From a virus: DNA of 35,248 nucleotides. Numbering within the stretch: the first letter of the stretch is position 1; each line of letters opens with the position of its first letter. Below are positions 31,860 through 35,248 of the stretch, one piece after another. The translations under genes were made by a program, and so were the position numbers. Location of the stretch: IMG/VR virus record IMGVR_UViG_3300042564_001362, positions 1 to 35,248 of that record, one strand, 5' to 3'. The notes under the pieces are model-generated. The model saw nothing but the letters and a program-made list of their open reading frames with translations. It was not told the DNA's origin and made no database searches.

Positions 31860-32216
31860 TCATTTTTTGACACCTCTCAGTGTGTCGTACGCTGTTTCTC
31901 GCGCTTGCTTCATTTCCATAAGACCCATCTCGGCCTCCTTAATCTGGTCGTCCATTTCGTTGATCACCGCCTGCCCGTACTTCTCCGCGGCCTCCTCGGC
32001 TGTCAGGTCATCACGCGATGCTTTACCGAGCACGCTGTCGTTGTCCTCCGGCCCGTGGTACCCAAATTGTACAACACCCTGCATTTCCAGTATGGTGATC
32101 ACCACCATAGGCATGACTAGCACGATGGCCAGTGCTGTAATCGGGTCCAAAAAGTAGCCCGTCACTAACGCGAGTATTGCGCCAAATAAATAGATTGCGT
32201 AAATTATTTTTTTCAT
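31860..32216 (-). CDS. Membrane protein with two N-terminal transmembrane segments
   Basis: A 118-residue protein. The preferred ATG (32216) overlaps the previous stop (ATGA); an in-frame ATG 15 bases earlier is possible. Two hydrophobic segments, IIYAIYLFGAILALVTGYFL (about 4-23) and ITALAIVLVMPMVVITILEM (about 26-45), are followed by a soluble acidic helical tail with NEMDDQIKEAEMGLMEMKQA. The pattern of a membrane hairpin with a charged tail resembles small phage inner-membrane proteins; lysis, spanin or exclusion roles cannot be told apart here. Confidence 0.7.
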   Translation of the reverse strand: MKKIIYAIYLFGAILALVTGYFLDPITALAIVLVMPMVVITILEMQGVVQFGYHGPEDNDSVLGKASRDDLTAEEAAEKYGQAVINEMDDQIKEAEMGLMEMKQARETAYDTLRGVKK

Positions 32217-32419
32217 CCGATTTCCTGACACATTTTTAAAGCCTCAATGACCAACTCGTTTATGTTGGCCAGTATTTGGTCGCCGTCTGCCTCGTACTTG
32301 TAGTGCAGGCGCAGTTGTTCTGATATGTCCAACAGCGCAAAGATCGCGTCCTGCCCATGTAGCGCGTGCCTCAGTTTGTCCTCGTCGTCGGGGTACTCAA
32401 ATTCAAGTATTGCTTTCAT
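32213..32419 (-). CDS. Conserved small phage protein, unknown function
   Basis: A 68-residue protein starting MKAILEFEYPDDEDKLRHAL, followed by HGQDAIFALLDISEQLRLHY. I recognise this pattern from many phage genomes (MKAILEFxLPED...HALxGxD...LLDxxxxLR) but know of no established function. The ATG overlaps the dioxygenase stop, and its own stop overlaps the membrane protein start. Confidence 0.85.
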   Translation of the reverse strand: MKAILEFEYPDDEDKLRHALHGQDAIFALLDISEQLRLHYKYEADGDQILANINELVIEALKMCQEIG

Positions 32420-33555
32420 TTGTTTTCCTTAAACTCATTGACACGTAACCATTTTGTGGCCACCCATTTAACACCGGCTTCTACTGGTGTGCCACCATGA
32501 AGCGTTTTACTGTCCGCTGTTGGTGTGTTGTACCTAAACAATAAAGCATTTCCTTCTTGTGCATGAACTTCTAACCCTGCGTCAGGAAAAATAGTTGCGC
32601 CTCCGCTTTCAGGCGTGTTTAGGTACATTAAAAATGTTGCAATTCGTTGGCCACCATTTTTAATGTGTGTTGCTGATCCTTCTTTATCTTCCGGAAAATA
32701 ATCAAAATGCGGTTTGTATTGTTGCCCTTTTTCGTAACGAAGAACTTGTATGCCTTCGCCATTTTCTACAGGGATGCCGGTCAGGTCTGAAATTCTTTGT
32801 TCAATTTTCTGAATCAGTGGTGTTTCACCAATTAAAAAGTGCATGCCCGAACTTGTACGTCCCTCGTGTGAAACCCACTCTCCGTTTTTATCGTCCACCA
32901 CCTGCGACGCAACTAATTTAGCGCTTGCGTGGTTTATGATTTCTTGGCATTCGTTCCGGTCTAAAAAATTACCAAACACAGTTGCGTCAGGAACTGTAGA
33001 TTTCAACAATGTAGTTGATTTGTCTTTTATTTTATTTTCCACCGACCAGTGGTAAAACACATAAATTGATCTTTGCGCTTCACCACACAATAACTCTTCA
33101 CGCCAGTGTGGGTGTTTTCTTCCTTCCATCATCGCGCCCTGACCTACAGGAATCACAATTCCATAGGCTTGGCTTACAAATTCTGTGTCATCTGTTGACC
33201 TATCCCACTCTTTGTTTTCGTACTTTTTTGCACTGATATACAAAGGCCATTCAAGGTTGTTTTTATCTTCTATACACACGCTCAACGTTATGTCCAAACC
33301 TTCGCGGTCGGTGTGAATTTTAAGATAGCTTCCTCTTTTGTAAACACGCGTGTAACTATTTACAAATGTTGCTTTGGGGTAATATTTTTGAACCTGTTTA
33401 GTTATGCGGTCCGCGTAAGCCAGTGTGGCCGGCAGGTTATATAACCCCTCACTATTTTTGTAATAGTTTTGGGAATCTTCGTTCACTTTATTTTCTGTGC
33501 CGTCAAAAGCTGAAACTATAGAAGCACATTCTTCAGGACTAAAAATATACATCAT
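32416..33555 (-). CDS. Tandem 2OG-Fe(II) dioxygenase, prolyl hydroxylase-like
   Basis: A 379-residue protein with ATG 33555 in ATGA overlap with the previous stop, GGAG upstream. It appears to hold two 2-oxoglutarate/Fe(II) oxygenase domains. The C-terminal one is prolyl 4-hydroxylase-like: VLRYEKGQQYKPHFDYF (His283, Asp285), GGQRIATFLMYLN, GGATIFP, TLHGGTPV (His353), GVKWVATKWLR (Lys363). The N-terminal one has YTRVYKRGSYLKIHTD (His81, Asp83), a distal His at 148 or 150 (RKHPHWRE) and QRSIYVFYHW (Arg162) for 2OG. Both sets of metal ligands appear present. These enzymes hydroxylate proteins or modify bases; the target is unknown. The gene is more AT-rich than its neighbours. Confidence 0.88.
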   Translation of the reverse strand: MMYIFSPEECASIVSAFDGTENKVNEDSQNYYKNSEGLYNLPATLAYADRITKQVQKYYPKATFVNSYTRVYKRGSYLKIHTDREGLDITLSVCIEDKNNLEWPLYISAKKYENKEWDRSTDDTEFVSQAYGIVIPVGQGAMMEGRKHPHWREELLCGEAQRSIYVFYHWSVENKIKDKSTTLLKSTVPDATVFGNFLDRNECQEIINHASAKLVASQVVDDKNGEWVSHEGRTSSGMHFLIGETPLIQKIEQRISDLTGIPVENGEGIQVLRYEKGQQYKPHFDYFPEDKEGSATHIKNGGQRIATFLMYLNTPESGGATIFPDAGLEVHAQEGNALLFRYNTPTADSKTLHGGTPVEAGVKWVATKWLRVNEFKENK

Positions 33556-33884
33556 GCTTTGCTCCAATCGTAGTCGTCGTCATCTTCGCCCGCACGTGCG
33601 CGCTCTTCAAAAATGTATTTGGGTTGGTAGTTTTGTGTGTAGTCGATCCATGCCTCTTCGTAGCGCATGAACTCTGTGTTTGGAATGAAGAGGGGCGTCA
33701 GGCGCCCGTCCTCTTTGACTGAACCTAGACAACGTGTGGCGGGTGTGCGCGTTGCGCGCCACACCTTTCTCGCCCGTCGCACACGTAACCACGCCTCCCT
33801 GACCTCCTCGGTCCACTGTGCCGCCTTCTCAGGCGGTAACTTTTTTAGGTTGGCTTCGTAAACTGCGCGCTCGTTGTCTGTCAT
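33552..33884 (-). CDS. Hypothetical protein
   Basis: A 110-residue basic-then-acidic protein. It begins MTDNERAVYEANLKKLPPEK, has an Arg-rich middle (LRVRRARKVWRATRTP) and ends with an acidic tail EDDDDYDWSKA. Its stop overlaps the dioxygenase start. It starts three bases after the preceding stop. No family recognised. Confidence 0.65.
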   Translation of the reverse strand: MTDNERAVYEANLKKLPPEKAAQWTEEVREAWLRVRRARKVWRATRTPATRCLGSVKEDGRLTPLFIPNTEFMRYEEAWIDYTQNYQPKYIFEERARAGEDDDDYDWSKA

Positions 33885-33887
33885 GTC

Positions 33888-34079
33888 TTAGTCCTTCGGT
33901 GTAAGCAGTTTGCCTTCAGCAATGGCGGTTTTCAGCACGCCAATGAACGCAAAATTTAGCAGGTACTTGGTTGCCAGTGGCCCCATGTTGATGTTGCAGT
34001 CACAGGACCCGTCCTCATTTTCTTTGACGTTCTCTACCCGTATGTAGTCAAAATCTTTAAGGTCAACTTCTGAGATCAT
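33888..34079 (-). CDS. Small hypothetical protein
   Basis: A 63-residue protein. The ATG at 34079, two bases after the stop of the small membrane protein gene, is preferred over an upstream in-frame GTG that would overlap that gene. It starts MISEVDLKDFDYIRVENVKE and ends NFAFIGVLKTAIAEGKLLTP, with a Cys pair (SCDCN). No family recognised. Confidence 0.65.
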   Translation of the reverse strand: MISEVDLKDFDYIRVENVKENEDGSCDCNINMGPLATKYLLNFAFIGVLKTAIAEGKLLTPKD

Positions 34080-34081
34080 AA

Positions 34082-34225
34082 TTAACTCGCTAGTTTGTAC
34101 AGGCCGACGTTTGCAAACGCGTAGCCTAGGTACGTTAGACACATGGGTGTATTGCCCTTGAGCCCCTGCTCAACTGCCACGCCCGCATAGATTAGCCCCG
34201 TCAGGGCTATTAGCCACCCGCTCAT
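34082..34225 (-). CDS. Small membrane protein
   Basis: A 47-residue protein with a strong ribosome site (GGAGG, six bases before ATG). It overlaps the end of the upstream gene by 56 bases in another frame. It has two weakly hydrophobic segments, SGWLIALTGLIYAGVAVEQG and MCLTYLGYAFANVGLYKLA. The AFANVGLY ending is a pattern I recall from small phage membrane proteins. Function unknown. Confidence 0.65.
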   Translation of the reverse strand: MSGWLIALTGLIYAGVAVEQGLKGNTPMCLTYLGYAFANVGLYKLAS

Positions 34226-34376
34226 ACTCAGCCTCCACCAGTTTAGTGAACTTCCTTAACTCTTTGTCGTAGTCGCAGGACCAGTCTATCGTGGCGCCCT
34301 TAGGCTTCCAGTCACAGTCCGACCACATGACAAAACCCGCCTGCTCTGCTAATTGTAGCATTCTAGCACGTTTCAT
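34170..34376 (-). CDS. Small conserved phage protein
   Basis: A 68-residue protein. The ATG at 34376 overlaps the preceding stop (ATGA); a longer upstream frame is a shadow of the neighbouring gene. It reads MKRARMLQLAEQAGFVMWSD and later ELRKFTKLVEAEYERVA, a pattern (MxRxRMxQLAxxAGF ... LxxFxxLVxxxE) seen in many phage small proteins without known function. The C-terminus continues over the start of the membrane protein gene. Confidence 0.75.
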   Translation of the reverse strand: MKRARMLQLAEQAGFVMWSDCDWKPKGATIDWSCDYDKELRKFTKLVEAEYERVANSPDGANLCGRGS

Positions 34377-34612
34377 GCCAACCCCCTGTATTTTAATTCC
34401 GGTCCAGTGTACGTGGTCGCCTTCCAGTCTGCGTGGTACGCGCTCTTGACCCTCATGGTCTTTTGCTCGGCCGCCCTTGCGGCCCTTGCGGCCGTTCTGT
34501 ACGCGTTTACCTTGTCCCTGTTGGCCTTGGCCCCCTCGCGCTCTGTTTCGCGCTTGCGCTCTAAACGTTTTCGGTTTGTTTCCCACACGTCCCGAATGTC
34601 CCCTTTAGCCAT
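34373..34612 (-). CDS. Small basic hypothetical protein
   Basis: A 79-residue, highly charged, Arg/Lys/Ala-rich protein, probably one long helix (NRKRLERKRETEREGAKANR and following), with a C-terminal YTGPELKYRGL. Its start overlaps the previous gene by eight bases, and its stop overlaps the next start. No family recognised. Confidence 0.65.
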   Translation of the reverse strand: MAKGDIRDVWETNRKRLERKRETEREGAKANRDKVNAYRTAARAARAAEQKTMRVKSAYHADWKATTYTGPELKYRGLA

Positions 34613-34772
34613 GGTTTTTATCCTTCAGTTTGGTTTCAATCTCTTTTGCAAAATCGTTAACGTGACCACCATAAATTATTTTCCACTTGTCACACATCGC
34701 CTTCAACTCCTCGTCTGTCAGCGGCCTCCATGGGCGCGTGTACTCCTGAATGTCATCGTCGTCGTATCTCAT
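34605..34772 (-). CDS. Small hypothetical protein
   Basis: A 55-residue protein. The ATG at 34772 overlaps the stop of the Rap1a-like gene (ATGA) and is preferred over an in-frame upstream start. It starts MRYDDDDIQEYTRPWRPLTD and continues EELKAMCDKWKIIYGGHVND, an acidic, probably soluble protein. No family recognised. Confidence 0.65.
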   Translation of the reverse strand: MRYDDDDIQEYTRPWRPLTDEELKAMCDKWKIIYGGHVNDFAKEIETKLKDKNHG

Positions 34773-35104
34773 GTTAGCCCTTTCTTCGCGCATGGTGCGC
34801 GTTGTGCGAACACTGCCGCCAGTAGGTGGTCCGCGCCCCTGTTAGGCCCGTGGTACCGCTCCAGTCCCTCTTGCGTCCACTTGATCAGCGTGTCCCTCGT
34901 TGGCGTCATGCCGGTTGGGCAGTGCACGATCCCCGTCATGGCGTCGTACGCGCCCTGCACGTAGCCGGTGGCCTGCACCGCCTGCGGGGTGTACTGGTGT
35001 TTGAGCGCGTCTTTAAGTTGCATGATAGTCAACTGTTGAGAGTAAGCGCTCACTTCAAATAGGGCGCTTGCTGTGATGATGAGGGCTTTAATTACGCGGT
35101 TCAT
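34769..35104 (-). CDS. Secreted Rap1a/Tai immunity-like protein
   Basis: A 111-residue protein behind GGAG. The N-terminus (MNRVIK, then ALIITASALFEVSAYS) is a Sec-type signal peptide, so the product should be periplasmic in a Gram-negative cell. The mature part, with ATGYVQGAYDAMTGIVHCP, TGMTPTRDTLIKWTQEGLE and DHLLAAVFAQRAPC, has the pattern of the Rap1a/Tai family (YxxGxxdA...C...LL..L...PC), including Cys62 and Cys105, which probably form a disulfide. Family members protect against type VI secretion effectors. In a phage it could modify the periplasm or block other phages; this is inference. Confidence 0.7.
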   Translation of the reverse strand: MNRVIKALIITASALFEVSAYSQQLTIMQLKDALKHQYTPQAVQATGYVQGAYDAMTGIVHCPTGMTPTRDTLIKWTQEGLERYHGPNRGADHLLAAVFAQRAPCAKKGLT

Positions 35105-35248
35105 GTCTTTGCTCCATCTCAGCCGCTAGGCTGTTTAGTTGGTCGTGTGCGTCGGGGTTCCATATTGCATCGTCTAGCGACGGGCCTGTTAGGGTCGTGT
35201 TGATGGTCCACTGGTTTGCCTCTCGGGTAAACAGGGGCCGCAGGTACC
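35088..35248 (-). CDS. Hypothetical protein (5' partial, cut by right edge)
   Basis: An open frame enters from the right edge and codes at least 52 residues, ending PSLDDAIWNPDAHDQLNSLA, then AEMEQRHEPRN. Its stop lies 14 bases inside the next gene, and the GGAG of that gene lies within it, which fits the tight packing of the cluster. Too little is visible for a family call. Confidence 0.5.
   Translation of the reverse strand, partial: YLRPLFTREANQWTINTTLTGPSLDDAIWNPDAHDQLNSLAAEMEQRHEPRN

Noticed and set aside
31642-31863. A 73-codon frame starting in an ATGA overlap with the membrane protein stop
   Set aside because: It runs over the first 185 bases of the primase gene out of frame. The primase start is well supported, and this product is Gln/Thr-rich without recognisable pattern.

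Overview
The window is part of the genome of an uncultured tailed bacteriophage, most likely podovirus-like with short-tail connectors of the SU10/P22 type, infecting a Gram-negative, probably aquatic bacterium. The reasons are the set of virion genes (head-tail adaptors, a nozzle/stabilisation-type protein, tail fibres, large ejection-type proteins with a lytic transglycosylase), a compact phage replication module, and gene packing with almost no non-coding DNA. No integrase, repressor, tRNA or host gene is visible. Portal, major capsid and large terminase genes are not here and probably lie to the left of or beyond the window. No stretch longer than about 100 bases lacks a gene.

Layout. Positions 1-19490 are all on the + strand and form the virion module: an adaptor-like protein cut by the left edge, two tail-fibre-type proteins (the second in a visibly AT-rich block), three small proteins, a second adaptor, a fibre-like protein, the nozzle-type protein, a small protein, then four large ejection/internal-type genes ending with a 1118-residue protein that has a lytic transglycosylase at its N-terminus. 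Positions 19536-35248 are all on the - strand, so the two blocks converge at a probable terminator near 19495-19541.

The - strand block reads from right to left. From the right edge to about 26360 it is one tightly coupled cluster in which most starts overlap the previous stop (ATGA, TGATG or TAATG): several small proteins, a secreted Rap1a/Tai-like protein, small membrane proteins, a tandem 2OG-Fe(II) dioxygenase, a primase-polymerase/SF3 helicase, an HExxH protein overlapped by a VRR-NUC nuclease, an HNH-like protein, an SNF2-type helicase and a sigma-region-4-like protein. From 26311 leftward the genes are more separated and hairpins lie between them: a small-terminase-like protein, a Cas4-like DUF2800 nuclease, an Enc34-type ssDNA-binding protein, a small protein, a class II (B12-dependent) ribonucleotide reductase, a small membrane protein, a DUF3310 protein and a family A DNA polymerase. 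Together these supply dNTPs, prime, unwind, protect and copy the phage DNA.

The most notable points are: an apparent ATC start codon on the DUF2800 nuclease; intrinsic terminators placed so close to downstream starts that no promoter fits between; a small-protein family present three times at two distant places; an SGNH-hydrolase-like domain with altered catalytic blocks in a virion protein that also carries long PA and PT repeats; a VRR-NUC gene almost wholly inside another gene; a tandem dioxygenase; and a 21-base motif present once on each strand. All functional calls come from reading motifs by eye; no database search was run.
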